From Pseudeuparius sepicola (lineage: Eukaryota > Arthropoda > Insecta > Coleoptera > Anthribidae), in NCBI GenBank assembly GCA_963920635.1, contig OY987299.1, forward strand, positions 63,904,692 to 63,968,691: 64,000 bases of DNA, given 5' to 3'. Every line of letters starts with the position of its first letter. Within the stretch, counting starts at the first letter, position 1. Position numbers and translations under genes: made by a program. The notes under the pieces are model-generated. The model had not been told where the DNA came from. It saw nothing but the letters and a program-made list of their open reading frames with translations, and searched no databases. This document shows, in pieces, positions 1 to 10,542 of the stretch.

Positions 1-59
1 TTTAGATAGTCATAAGTGCATGTTTCTCAAGCATCTTTGCAATAAGAAGCATAAGCTCT

Positions 60-190
60 CCTTTTTCAGCGATGGGCGCTGCGGTATGAAAAAAGAAGGG
101 GTAATTATTTCCAATGGTGTAACCTCGGGTGTAACTCACCCCCGATTTTCGTGAAATTTTGGCTACCCCCTATTTTCATCCGACATTCAG
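60..190. repeat. Fragment of a foldback repeat family
   Basis: The stretch holds a GTAATTATTTCCAATGGTGT segment, a CACCCCCGATTTTC segment and a TTTTGGCTACCCCC segment. The same three blocks, in the same order or inverted, recur near 14650-14810, 16320-16560, 16820-16950 and 45601-45883. The last of these is a complete palindrome and defines the family. No coding potential is visible. Confidence 0.6.
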
Positions 191-767
191 CACGCACCGA
201 ATGTCGTACAAAAATACTTATTATAAGAAAGAAAAAATGCCCAACTTGTAGGTAAGTTTTGTAATTTTTTTTATTAAATACACCCTCGGCCAAAATGGCA
301 TCGTTTACAATTAGTATTTTTATATTAATTTCTAAATTATTGAATAAAGCTCTAAAAATTCTTTCGATCTCGGAATTTCAAAGATTTTCTGCACGATCTG
401 ACAATATAGCCTTGGGTAAAAGCCGCCGCCTCGAGCGCTGCTAGCTGCTTAGACCCACAGACGACGGAAGATTTCTACGCACAACCGGTCGCCAGCACAC
501 ACAGTGTTTCATTCTGCAAAAGATAGAGGGCTACACGTATTCTACAGGATTCTCAGAGAATTTGGAAGGCCCATTTTTCTCTTAGAACCTGGAAGTCCTT
601 TTAAGTATTTCAGTCAACCGTCTGACCATGCAGGTATACCCCGATTACTGTAAGAAGTCCCGATTTTGTCAGACGACATTCTCCACAAAATCCCTAGGAA
701 TTTTCTGTTAACCATGGGTATAACATTGGTATATATTTTCTAAAATTTATTTGTGGCATAAACAGAT
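191..767. other. Gene-free stretch
   Basis: No convincing coding region, RNA gene or repeat structure is visible. It is AT-rich non-coding DNA with a short GC-richer patch near 420-500. Confidence 0.4.
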
Positions 768-1065
768 CCATTGAATTTTAATTGGGTTTTTCGCCACCAA
801 ACTGGTTAAAAGACAACTTTTCAAGTTGCCTGGACCCAAATTCAAATTCAATTTGTCATTCCACTTTGACCTGACATGATCTTTGAGAAAGGAGGAAGAT
901 TTATTATACGGAAGCTCAGGAAACGAATTTGTTGAAGATATTTTTTGAGTTACAAGTTCAAAGTTTAGTTCATTTACTGTTAAGAATTTATTAATTTTCC
1001 GGGCAACTTGAAAAAGTTGTCTTTTAACCAGTTTGGTGGCGAAAAACCCAATTAAAATTCAATGG
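768..1065. mobile_element. Foldback MITE, about 300 bp
   Basis: The ends are near-perfect inverted repeats of about 50 bp: the left arm starts CCATTGAATTTTAATTGGGT and the right arm is its reverse complement. The arms carry CGCCACCAAACTGGTTAAAA. AACATTGGTATAT occurs on both sides (723-735 and 1067-1079), so the true unit could be slightly longer than called. No ORF lies inside. Confidence 0.75.
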
Positions 1066-1094
1066 AAACATTGGTATATGTTATGTGTGTCAAC

Positions 1095-1454
1095 TAGTGA
1101 ACGAGTCGTTCAAAGTGAACGACTCAGGTAAGTGAGCGCTGAACGAACGACTCCATTATTATTATTTACTGGTGAACTGGTGAGCGCCGCTGAGGTAAAA
1201 CACGGAGGAACGAATCTGTGATTTGGCGCTCACCGGTGAACTGAAGAGTCGACGCGGGCGCTCTCGTTCGAGTTCGTACGGCACAACCCGCAATTGAAGT
1301 AGAGCATATGCTCTGATTAAGTTCAGCAGTTCACGCCGCGCCATTCGTTCTCGTCCTACACCGTTCAAATGAACGACTCAGTCTGAACGACTCACTTCAG
1401 TGAGCTGAATGAAATGAGCGTGCTCATCAAAAAGAGTCGTATGACCCAACGCTA
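1095..1454. mobile_element. Non-autonomous hAT-like element with 8-bp target duplication
   Basis: An exact 8-bp direct repeat GTGTCAAC flanks the unit (1087-1094 and 1455-1462). The termini begin TAG and end CTA, as in many hAT elements. The interior is unusually rich in short GAACGACTC/GAGTCGTTC words in both orientations, which look like clustered transposase-binding sites. There is no transposase ORF, so it would depend on an autonomous relative. Confidence 0.7.
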
Positions 1455-2100
1455 GTGTCAACCAGTTAATGACGTCACTCATTGATTTATGATGTGAAAA
1501 GTTACCCAAGTGATACGAAAAAAGAAACATAATAAAATAAAAACCCTATTGCAATCACGACTATAACCCTACAAATAAAAATAACTATGGTAATTTTCTA
1601 CTTTATCCACTTTTGGATTTTTTGGGATTTTTTTGGGAAAACATTGAAAATACATGTTTTTAAGTCATTTGTAACCAACAAAAAACCTTGTGCAAATGGA
1701 TATTAACTGTCCTGTGGGAGTTAAACAAGTTTCTTTTGCGGGCAAGGAAAATATTCAATATGATGTCAATTTTGTTTCGAAAATACCTATTCTCTAGACT
1801 TTTGTAATTAAATAAGGAAATCGCTACACTCAGGGCAAGAAAAATATCTCGGAAAATATACCAAGTCAGCGCACCCGCAATAACCGCTGAAAAACATCAT
1901 GGCGCTGGTTTTGTACGTATTGTCTCCGATTTCAATAATTTTTTCGGGACACTTCCGGTCATTAGCGCAAGATATGAAAGTGGTTTCCGTGTTTCTGGGA
2001 TTATGTACAACACAAAGGTAATTTTAGTTTTTCTCTAACCCAAAAGTGGTTAAACTAGAAAATGACCATATAGTCGGAGAGCCAGCGTACATGTTCCAGT
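1455..2100. other. Gene-free stretch
   Basis: AT-rich DNA with no recognisable gene. A block near 1850-1950 has higher GC but no open frame of useful length. Confidence 0.4.
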
Positions 2101-3260
2101 GATGATTTAGTTAAGGCCTATTTTTTGCAAAGATGTTGGGGGGGGGGGGCATAAGCAAGTGTCATCCGTAAGGATTAACCCTGACTCCAGTCATAAGGGG
2201 GTGGCAGAACGCCACTTACTGGTAAAAAGAAATGCATCTTTTTATTATTTAGTTAAGGCTGAAATGTTTTCCAGTGCACCTCTGATGGCCCGCAATTATT
2301 GATATAATATTTGCAGAACGATTGGCCAGTCATAAGGGGGTGGCAGATCACCCCCAAGATGTCGTGTGAGCAATGAACTTTTTATTATTTAGTTGAGCTT
2401 AATTTTTTAATATGTTGTTATGACAACTATTTCAAGTGTAAATGCCAATTTGCAGAACAAAATGGCGGTATTAACACTCTGGCAGAACGATTCGAATGTT
2501 CCGTACGCCCGCCTTCATTGCGTACCATCAGTCGCAAAATAACTTTGCAATTATAAGGGGTACAAAAAAGTGGTCTGAATGTTTTTTATAGGAAATTTAA
2601 TTCTCTACATAATAGATCTCTTGACATTTTTTCTAATTTAGCTTACTTTCTGAGATATAGTGAAGATAAAAAAATAATTTGCAAATATTTTTTACATTCA
2701 AGCCCGAATATCAATTTTTTTGTGGCACTGCTGTGGTATCTGCTTTTTATAAGGACACTAATTTCAGAACAATATGATTAGTGTCGATTGAGCACCCCAA
2801 ATATGATGTATAATATTTTAATTGTAGTAGGTATTATAATAAGTGGAAAACCGATTGCCATGAAAACAGTTACAAAAAATGTTAAATCTCCCCGCTGCGT
2901 GGCGCACTATAGGTGGTGGTGAACCTGCCCAGCATTTCACAGATATTTTTTTCTGCTAAATGTCATTTTCAAACATTCTATTCATAAAGAAAATTCTTTT
3001 TTTTTACAATATCTCAGAAACTAAACGAGATACACTAAGATATCAAAAAACTTTTTTATTGGAAATTCAATTCTCTACACAATTGGTTCTTACTCCTGTG
3101 CTCGTATTTTGTATAGTTCTGAAGATATTCGCACCTGAATGTAAAAAATATTTGCAAATTATTTTATATTATATTTTATAATTAAGCTTAACTAAATAAT
3201 AAAAAGTTCATTGCTCACTTATGACTTATGACCCGGTTGCATTTTTTGCTGCATTGATGC
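2101..3260. repeat. Degenerate repeat block
   Basis: A CATAAGGGGGTGGCAGA word occurs at about 2193 and 2332. A sequence containing AGCAATGAACTTTTTATTAT (about 2367-2410) recurs inverted at about 3178-3222. A GGAAATT.AATTCTCTACA block occurs directly at about 2590 and 3060. Together these suggest an old non-autonomous element with internal duplications. A run of 11 G at about 2140 is low complexity. No gene recognised. Confidence 0.4.
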
Positions 3261-3589
3261 CAACTTACAATGGCGATATTACCAATTGACAGTCCCAGTA
3301 AGGATTTCTTAAAATAATTTGACTTTACCCGGACCCGGCAGTAAAATAGGCCGGACTTCTTTTGATGCATCCCTACTTTTAAGGAACATACTTCCATCAT
3401 TCAAGAAACATAGGTATCTCACTTGCCAGTATCATGAATCACACCCATTATACAAGGGGAAGTTCGGGTTGAAGCTTGGAGCACTCGAACAATGGGTTTT
3501 AACGTTTCTAGGCAAGTAACATAAGACAGATTAGGCAGGGATGATAAGGTACTCCAATGTAATTTTTAATAATACACTGGTTTACTTAC

Positions 3590-3667
3590 CAAACCATCTG
3601 CTTGCACATAGGCAATTGTAGGTTCATTCTCTTGAGCACGTCTTGACGATCCTACGCGACTAGCCAT
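3590..3667 (-). CDS. Candidate first coding exon of an unidentified minus-strand host gene
   Basis: On the minus strand an ATG in good context (CAAGATGG) opens a 26-codon frame ending in ADGL, followed exactly by a strong splice donor G|GTAAGT. The frame is phase 0. Codon use is balanced, and the peptide starts MASRVGSSRRAQENEPTIAY, unlike the repeat-derived ORFs nearby. I do not recognise the protein. Later exons would lie left of 3590 on the minus strand; none was identified in 1-3589. It could be a chance ORF next to a donor-like site, but start context, composition and splice site agree. Confidence 0.4.
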
Positions 3668-4122
3668 CTTGTGCATTTATAGAATGATTCACAAAATATA
3701 TATGAATGATTATTATTATATTTAATTATGAAACTATTTTTAATAAATGTGTTAAACAGCGTAAACAACAGAACAGGTTAGGGGTTAGGGCAAATGTCGA
3801 GCTGTCGAGCTCCTACATTGAGGTACTACCTAACCTATATATTTTGTGGTACTACCAGAGCATATAAAACAACCGCCAGTATATCTTTCTCTTGAGAAAT
3901 CATCCGCAAATTCAATGACCTTGAGCCATATTGGTGGAATAGAAGTCAGAGGTGTAGTCGGGAAAATCAATTCAGAAATACAGAGTAGTATTAGTAAAGT
4001 ATAGAGTGTGTGGTAAGCACAAGCAGCTTTTACTCCTTCCTGGGATTCTTTATTTAAAGATACTAGCAAAAAGCACAATTTACAAAAAAGCACACTCCAC
4101 GGCACTGTAATATCTCTCATAC

Positions 4123-4992
4123 CTGGACCAACACTATATTAAAGACCTGTGCATAGCGCTGTTTCAAGCGATCGCCACTGGCGCCACACTACGAAACAAA
4201 TTTACACGGTGGTTTTAGTTAAAACACCATTGTTGCAGAATCTTTTATAAAATAAAAACATGCAAATATGTCTGTTACAACGAAGTTAATATTCAAAATA
4301 AAATAAAATATTTGTTTGTTATGTCCCTCTAATTTGACAAGTTCACATGGCATATTTCCATACATTTTCTAAGAAAAGAGAGTCTAAAAAGCAAGCAAGA
4401 GTATTTGGTACCTTTTGGTTTGAAACACAGTCCATGGCTAGTTGTAGTATGTGAAAGCATAAAACGCATTAGATTTTACCTCAGTTTCTTCTTTATATGG
4501 AGGACTGTTGATTCGCTTTGAAGCTATAAACAAAATTTTCTATTTTCTTTCCTGCATACGTTAAAAAATACTCTTCCAAAATAATATCTTTAATTTTTGC
4601 TTCTTCAGCTGGTTGATCAGATCATACCATAATTCCAAAGTAGTGTTTGTTCTTCTGCAATTCACCTAATGGTCTGTGCATACCATTTTCTTCATGTGCG
4701 CAAAAATTTCATGTTATCCCAAACAAATCTACCTCGAAAAGCCGTATTGATAGGATAAAACTGCCAAATACTGGATGCAAAGACAATTCGTTACCGTAAA
4801 AAGAAGGTAAATCGTAATAAAGTTAGATATTTAAAATTTTGAATTTTTTAAACGTCAGACACTGACATACCAATAGCCATAGAATGCCCTCCTATAACCT
4901 ATATTTTTTTTCGGCGTTTAGCGCCACCCCAATCCGTGAACAACAATGAAATATGACGGCATGCTCGGGTCTTTAATATAGTGTTGGTCCAG
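4123..4992. mobile_element. Non-autonomous DNA transposon with 25-bp perfect TIRs
   Basis: Terminal inverted repeats begin CTGGACCAACACTATATTAA on the left and are exactly mirrored on the right over 25 bp. A 7-bp direct repeat CTCATAC flanks them (4116-4122 and 4993-4999). The 870-bp body has no transposase-like ORF. The 7-bp duplication is unusual; an 8-bp family with one changed base is an alternative. It lies inside the outer inverted-repeat element. Confidence 0.75.
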
Positions 4993-5140
4993 CTCATACA
5001 GCCAAAAAAGAACTACCCAATCGCCCCGACACTGCATCAATTTGACAGAATCTCTTCCCACATGGCGGCTGCGCGAACAGGTGCGCAGAATTTTCCCGCC
5101 ATGGACATGATTCTGCTGGTTGTTTTATATGCTCTGGTAC

Positions 5141-6690
5141 CAAGAACGTTAAACCAGACAGGATAGCTCAGTCTGAATGGTGTAATGTTCGCGGCGCCCA
5201 CCGAGGGCGTGACGTCACCGTTAGACGTCGTTAGGTGAAGGTTACATCATACGCCCGTTGTTTACCTTTGTTTTTCTAGTTTTCTATCGAATTTCTTTCG
5301 GTTTTACTTTATTATTGTAAATTGTAAATTACAGAATAGTCCTATTCACGAAAATATGCCTGGGATTAGGCCAGGGGGAACAAGGTTTGCCGTGTATGGG
5401 TGTAATAACACTTATGCTACAAAAGCCCAAACTGGGCAGAATATCATATTTCATGCTTTTCCAAAACCAAAGGACCTTTTCTCTAAAACTATATAAAGTG
5501 AGTGGATATCAGGGTGCAAAAGAAAAGACAAATTCAACCCTAACACTAGCCATATATGTTCACAACATTTTGTAGACAATGACTACGAAAGAGATCTTCG
5601 AAATGAATTATTAGGTAAGTAAAATTTTCTTTGCTAGCTAGCCATCTAAAAAGTGCTAGAATATAAATATTTATATATATTTTTTAATTTAAGGCTTACC
5701 TTCAAGAAAGCATTTTAAAAAAACTAATACATAACGTTCTGATAGACTTACCGAAAGAAAAGAAAAATTACTTGTTGATTTGTCTGCAATAGAAGGTGGA
5801 GAAACTGCAAATTTAGAAGGCAGTATTCTTCCCTAGCGACACTTACTGAAATTGGAATTCCCCGACAAGCAATTATTCAGGAATCAGATGAAGTTTTAAA
5901 AAAGAAGTTAACATGCCTTTTGTAGTTATAAAAGATTTTTGTAAATTAAGAACTATTATTAGAATCAATTTTCGAAATTTAAAAGCACGACATAATAATA
6001 CTTCACAAAGAAATAGTTCTGTGGATCCTCTTCGAAAAAAAGCGGAAATTAAACAAAATTATAAATTAGGATATTTATTATTTATGAATTATGAATAAAT
6101 AAATGACTACCTATGTTTTCAACTGTGTTTTAATTTGTCTTGGAGCATTTTATTATATCAGTGTTCTATTTTTTTATTATTGATTCACCATTCACATATT
6201 ATAATATGAATATCATCCAAAAATGCTCTTCAAAATCAAACTAATCAAAGGAGGCCCACAATTATTAACAGAATAATTCTGTATATATTATAATCTGTGT
6301 GCCATAATCCCATAATAAAAACTATTTAAGGCAAATTTCGCACCTTCTGAAAACACATTTGCTGCAATAATGCGCTTTTTTCTCGTATTGGTTGGAGAAG
6401 TTGACATAAAAAATTCGTGTTCAAAAAACAAGAGTGAACTTTATTATTGACTTCCATTGGTTTACAATCCTTAAAAAATAATTCCGAAAGCAAAGGCATC
6501 TAAAGCTCACTTTTTGTTTTTATGAACTTTTTAAAAAAAGCACAAGTCGCTTTCTGAAGGCGCGCGATTGGATGTTTCGTGGTGCGAGGTGCGAGTTTAC
6601 GCAGTACGTCTAACTGTGACGTCATCACGTCAGGCGGCTCGGCGGACAGATTCCCGTGATTGAGCTATCCTGTCTGGTTTAACGTTCTTG
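5141..6690 (+). mobile_element. P-element-like transposon, internally decayed
   Basis: Perfect terminal inverted repeats of about 30 bp start CAAGAACGTTAAACCAGACA. The unit is flanked by an exact direct repeat CTCTGGTAC (5132-5140 and 6691-6699), compatible with the 8-bp duplications of P elements. Inside is a 5' THAP-domain exon with a good splice donor, but there is no intact transposase catalytic region. At 1,550 bp it is far shorter than an autonomous P element, so it is an internally deleted derivative. It sits in the right arm of the outer element. Confidence 0.7.
5356..5614 (+). pseudogene. THAP-domain exon of the P-like transposase, frameshifted
   Basis: The frame opens with ATG at 5356 and reads a THAP-type zinc-finger start (YGCNN, then FHAFPKPK). 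One frameshift near 5490 moves the rest, including the terminal C-x2-H-F motif (ICSQHF), into another frame. It ends at a clear donor TTAG|GTAAGT at 5614/5615. THAP domains bind the DNA ends of P elements. The expected first zinc ligand Cys before YGC is Phe here, so the domain looks non-functional. Scraps of the next exon may follow near 5690-6090 but carry several stops. Confidence 0.6.
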
Positions 6691-6728
6691 CTCTGGTACT
6701 ACCTCAATTGGCTCCTATCATTTGCCAG

Positions 6729-7684
6729 CAGGGTTGGGCACGTAGGTAATATGGCATTAATTACGCAATTAACTACCGTAGTTAATGTAATTAACTACGT
6801 CATGTTTTTGTACAATTAACTACATTAACTACATAACTTTAACTACGTTAACTACGCAAAATTTAAACATTTAAAATGCCCTATTTGACTAAATAAAATT
6901 GGTCAAGGTACCCAAGTATTATTAAATTATTATTATATCTAGTCCTAAATAGACACTATAGACAGCAATAATGACAGCATATTGCATATTAAACTTTTTT
7001 TTACTACTAACCTGAGAAATTACCATTATTTACCTCATTCCTCCAATGAGAAGTAATATTTCTCTACCTAGGTAAATAATGATAATAAAAAAATACCTAG
7101 GTAAATAATGAAAAATTTTCTTTGTCACATTTAAAAATTAGTGTCATTTTATCAGGTTGACAACTGAACTCCCAGGCTACTTGATATTTTGAAGTATTTG
7201 AAAAAAGCGAGAAATGACTAAAATATGGCAATATTTCAATGTTTTTTTAGTAGTAAAAAAAATTCTATATACACTTCGGTTGAGAAGGCCATTATTTACC
7301 TCGCATATTATATCCTTCGGCGCTACGCGCCTCAGGATATAAAAATGCTCGGTAAATAATGGTTCACTTCTCAACCTAGGTGTATAATATACACGGTGAA
7401 GGATTACTGATTTACCAGTGTGATAAAAAATAAATATTTATTAATAAGTATTTTCATCCAGCCATAATTATTATATTTTGTATGCACAGATTGAGATTAT
7501 AAAGTGAGGTTAGAGAACGCGTGTTTGTTAATGTGACGTCGACTATCGACAGGAATGACCTTCAATCGACCAATCAGATTATTTACTACATTAACTACAC
7601 AGAGTTAACTACATTTCGAATTAACTACGTAGTTAATGTAGTTCATGTAATTAATATAAAATTTTCGCTACATTCCCAACCCTG
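6729..7684. mobile_element. hAT-like MITE with 8-bp target duplication
   Basis: Termini are CAGGGTTGGG at the left and CCCAACCCTG at the right, a typical hAT end. An exact 8-bp direct repeat TTTGCCAG flanks them (6721-6728 and 7685-7692). Subterminal DNA on both sides is packed with TTAACTAC/GTAGTTAA words, likely clustered binding sites. The 956-bp interior has no transposase ORF. Confidence 0.85.
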
Positions 7685-7692
7685 TTTGCCAG

Positions 7693-7920
7693 CAACCAAA
7701 TTTTTACAGTTGACCAAATAAATAGCGCATGCCGTGAAGTTAGCTCCTCCTGCCAGCAACAAAAATGTTATAACTAGAAAGGCTCGAACTAGAGCGACCG
7801 AAAAACGCAAAAATATTTTGGAAGGACGGCAGAAATCCAGGAAAATAAAGTAGGCTAAAATAATCAGGATGGAACGGGGGGAGCCTCCCCTAAACCAATG
7901 GGGTTTATTTAAAAAAAAGT
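7693..7920. other. Gene-free stretch
   Basis: Short spacer between the hAT-like element and a tandem repeat. No coding or structural signal seen. Confidence 0.4.
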
Positions 7921-8180
7921 AAATGAACTCCGATCGGCCTAACTCATCGGGGTGACAAACGTCAGTGGCGGCGCGGGAAATTTAAAAAAATAGTAGATAA
8001 ATGAACTCCGATCGGGAAACTGTTTTGTGGGGTGACAGAGGGCACTTTTAGACGTAAGAAAAGACAAACACATCGGGGTGACAAAAGTCAGTGGCGGCGC
8101 GGGAAATTAAAAAAATTAGTAAATGAACTCCGATCGGGAAACTGTTTTGTGGGGTGACAGAGGGCACTTTTAGACGTAAA
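7921..8180. repeat. Imperfect tandem duplication
   Basis: AATGAACTCCGATCGG starts at about 7922, 8000 and 8122. The blocks TCGGGGTGACAAA.GTCAGT and GTGACAGAGGGCACTTTTAG each occur twice with a spacing of about 122-125 bp. The array is non-coding and ends a few bases before a TA-flanked CAGGGTG end at 8186. Confidence 0.75.
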
Positions 8181-8185
8181 ATATA

Positions 8186-8720
8186 CAGGGTGTCTCAAAA
8201 AACTGTGACGCTCAACTTCTGGCCTAAGCTGAAGTCAGAAATGGGTAGCTACTGACAATAATTTTCCTTTATACAAAATACGCTTTTCCTGCTTTTGTGT
8301 TTCGACCTTTGGATTTTCGACTTTTTTCCGCCAATCATTATTTTCAAATTGTTGGATAAAAATTAGAATTATTTTTTGTCAAATCGACTTTGTATGATTC
8401 GACACCTTTTGTGATTCGGTCTTTTGCAGTTTTTATATTTTGTGATTCGACCTCTCGTGTTTGACCTTCTTTCCGCCAATCCACAATATTGGTGTTGCCG
8501 CGACTCATAATTTTCAATTACTCGCTAAAAATTATAATTATTGTTTTTATCAATTCGACCTTTTGTGATTCGACCTTTTGCGATTCGACTTTTTGTAATT
8601 CGGCCTTTTGTGTTTCGACCTTTTGTAGTGTCGACCTTTTGCCTTTACATCTTTTTTGATTCGACCTTTTGTGACTCGACATTTTGATTTTCGATTTTTT
8701 TTCCGCCAACCAAGAGAAAC
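8186..8720. repeat. TA-flanked CAGGGTG transposon end followed by a degenerate TTCGACCTTTTG array
   Basis: At 8186 a CAGGGTGTCTCAAAAA end preceded by TA matches the terminal motif of several other elements here, but no mirror-image partner was found. From about 8300 to 8700 the word TTCGACCTTTTGTGATTCGA recurs in degenerate form, giving a spurious Lys/Gln/Val-rich minus-strand frame. TTTTCCGCCAA occurs three times at about 8326, 8471 and 8700. Confidence 0.5.
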
Positions 8721-8725
8721 TAGGT

Positions 8726-8876
8726 TTTCGTAGAATTATTTTTCGAAGAATCGTTTTTCGAAGAATTGTTTTTCGAAGAATTGTTTTTCGAAGAATTGTT
8801 TTTTCGAAGAATTGATTTTTCGAAGAATTGTTTTTTCGAAGAATTGTCCTTCGAAGAATTGTTTTCGAAGAATTTT
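8726..8876. repeat. 15-16-bp tandem repeat (TTTTTCGAAGAATTG)n
   Basis: About nine tandem copies of a 15- to 16-bp unit containing the palindrome TTCGAA. The ORFs over it (repeated RKTIL on minus, FFEEL on plus) are translations of the repeat, not genes. Confidence 0.85.
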
Positions 8877-9411
8877 CCGCGACCCACAGTTTTTGCACAT
8901 TCTTTACAAAAATATGCTTCTAATTGTGGTGTATATGTGTTGAGATGTGCACAGCATATAATTCATTGCGAAAATTTAATTTATTTTTGGCCAATGATCC
9001 CAAACATCAAAGATATTTGTTTAAAAAAATTGTATTAGAGAAATCTGATGATACAACTGATATAGGTATGTCATTTGCGGTGACTTACAACTCGATGTGA
9101 TATCAGTTTGGGTCGAGTGCGAAGATTGTCATGACATGACATGACCGAATGCTTAAAGAAAGGAAATATATGTTTCTTTACACGAGGAAATTTGGATATG
9201 TCCAATTTGCGAGAATTTTAAAAATAATAAAAAATAAAGCAAGCATGTAGGTTTTATATACATATATTATGTACAGGGTGATTTTTTATATTCACATTTT
9301 TTAGTCACTACGCCTTTATTTTTGCAGATTCGAAAAATGTAAAGATAAATGTTGTAGACTATTTTCTGTATTATCTTCTGGTAGTGATAAAAAAAATCCA
9401 AATATTTAGCA
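8877..9411. other. Gene-free stretch with a second CAGGGTG end
   Basis: AT-rich with no supported gene. At 9274 a TA-flanked CAGGGTGATTTTTTATAT end occurs, another member of the CAGGG-ended group. Its partner end is not identified. Confidence 0.4.
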
Positions 9412-9989
9412 GAAAGTACCGAAAAATACAACTTTTTTTAAAATGCTTATTGCTTTTTTCAAATCTACGATTCATCCCGATTGCGACAATATTATATACA
9501 GGGTGAGTTTTTTCGATGCCCACTAGGGGGATCTCGTAAACTGGCAGAGCTAGAACAAAGGTTAAATAAGGGAAGAATTGCAGTTTTGAATGCTCAATCT
9601 AATGCCCCTTTTGGATTTTTAAAAAAGTTCATGGCTCACTAGTTATTTTGAAAAGAGTGATTTTTTGCTATTTCATCAGATCTCTGTGGCTCAGTTATTA
9701 TTGATTATACAGAAAAACTGTAGAGACAAAAATTGTAGACAATTTTGGGCTTAATAAGATAATCTTATCCAATATTTTATGTTGTTTGTAATTTTTAAGA
9801 TATGACATAAACTTTTGTTTTTTTTTAAATATACCTAAATCATAGTTGGCTGTGGCCTTATCAAATCGGCCATTTTTTGAGCTTTCCAAAGATATAATAC
9901 TCGGCATAGTTATTATAAAAAATAAAAGAGCTATGGCTAATTTTCTGATTTTTTTAAATTTTCACAGTCAGCCATGGAATATTTTCATA

Positions 9990-10542
9990 ATTACGTTCTA
10001 TTTTATAATAAGACATACTTCAAACTTTCAAATATTTTATTTTTAGCTGGTAACAAAATGTCAGAAAATAAAACAAAAATTATCATGATGGAGCTCTACC
10101 ACATAATTATTTGCCTGTAAGAAATTACCTAGATCAGCTTGCTCTATCCAAATATTTGGATAGGGAGAAATGGACCTATTTCCTGGCAGCCCCAATCCCC
10201 CGATTTGTCTGTTTTGGATTTCTTTTTGTGGGAACAGTACAAAATAAAGTATGAGACAATTGTTGAATTAAGAGCAGCTGTTTTATAAACAATTGCCAGT
10301 ATTGACAGGCGCTCTCTAAGAAAGGCGATAAATTCAGTTTAAAAAAAAAGATGCAATATTTGCATAAATAATGATGGTGGATTGTATGAACACCTTTTTT
10401 ATTTTAAAAGGTGACCTGTTAAATTAATAATAATTTGAATTTGAGTTTTTTAATTTTTGTTTTATTTTGTTACATTTTGTTACCAGCTATAAACAAAATA
10501 TTAAAAGTTTGAAGTATGTCTAATTATAAAATAGAACGTAAT
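9990..10542 (+). mobile_element. Nested mariner-derived element with its own TIRs
   Basis: Inverted repeats of about 70 bp, starting ATTACGTTCTATTTTATAAT and containing AGCTGGTAACAAAATGT, face each other at 9990-10058 and 10474-10542. Between them lies only the C-terminal part of a mariner-like transposase. This is an internally deleted mariner copy within the larger inverted-repeat unit. Confidence 0.65.
10086..10412 (+). pseudogene. Mariner-like transposase C-terminal fragment
   Basis: Conceptual translation in shifting frames gives a DGAPPHNYLPVRNYL block, then a tryptophan/proline-rich catalytic block ending DFFLWEQYK, and a tail close to NDGGLYEHLF. This is the layout of the second and third catalytic Asp regions and the C-terminus of the DD41D-type transposases found elsewhere in this window. 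Several frameshifts and a stop make it a pseudogene, and the N-terminal half is absent. Confidence 0.7.

Larger units (their letters stand above)
3815..6715. mobile_element. Outer inverted-repeat element carrying two nested insertions
   Basis: The left arm reads, with small insertions, ATTGAGGTA ... CCAGAGCATATAAAACAACC (3818-3876). The right arm is its reverse complement, GGTTGTTTTATATGCTCTGG (5119-5138), and continues as TACTACCTCAAT after the P-like element (6697-6708). The right arm is therefore split by the P-like element, and the body is split by the element at 4123-4992. A 96-codon minus ORF at 3830-4120 lies in the body but resembles nothing I know and ends inside the arm, so it is not called a gene. 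Confidence 0.5.

Noticed and set aside
3319..3519. 66-codon + ORF of gene-like composition
   Set aside because: It has no recognisable domain, splice site or repeat of the motif; it may be chance.
8518..9038. Lys/Arg-rich and Phe/Glu-rich ORFs on both strands
   Set aside because: They are translations of 15- to 20-bp tandem repeats, not genes.
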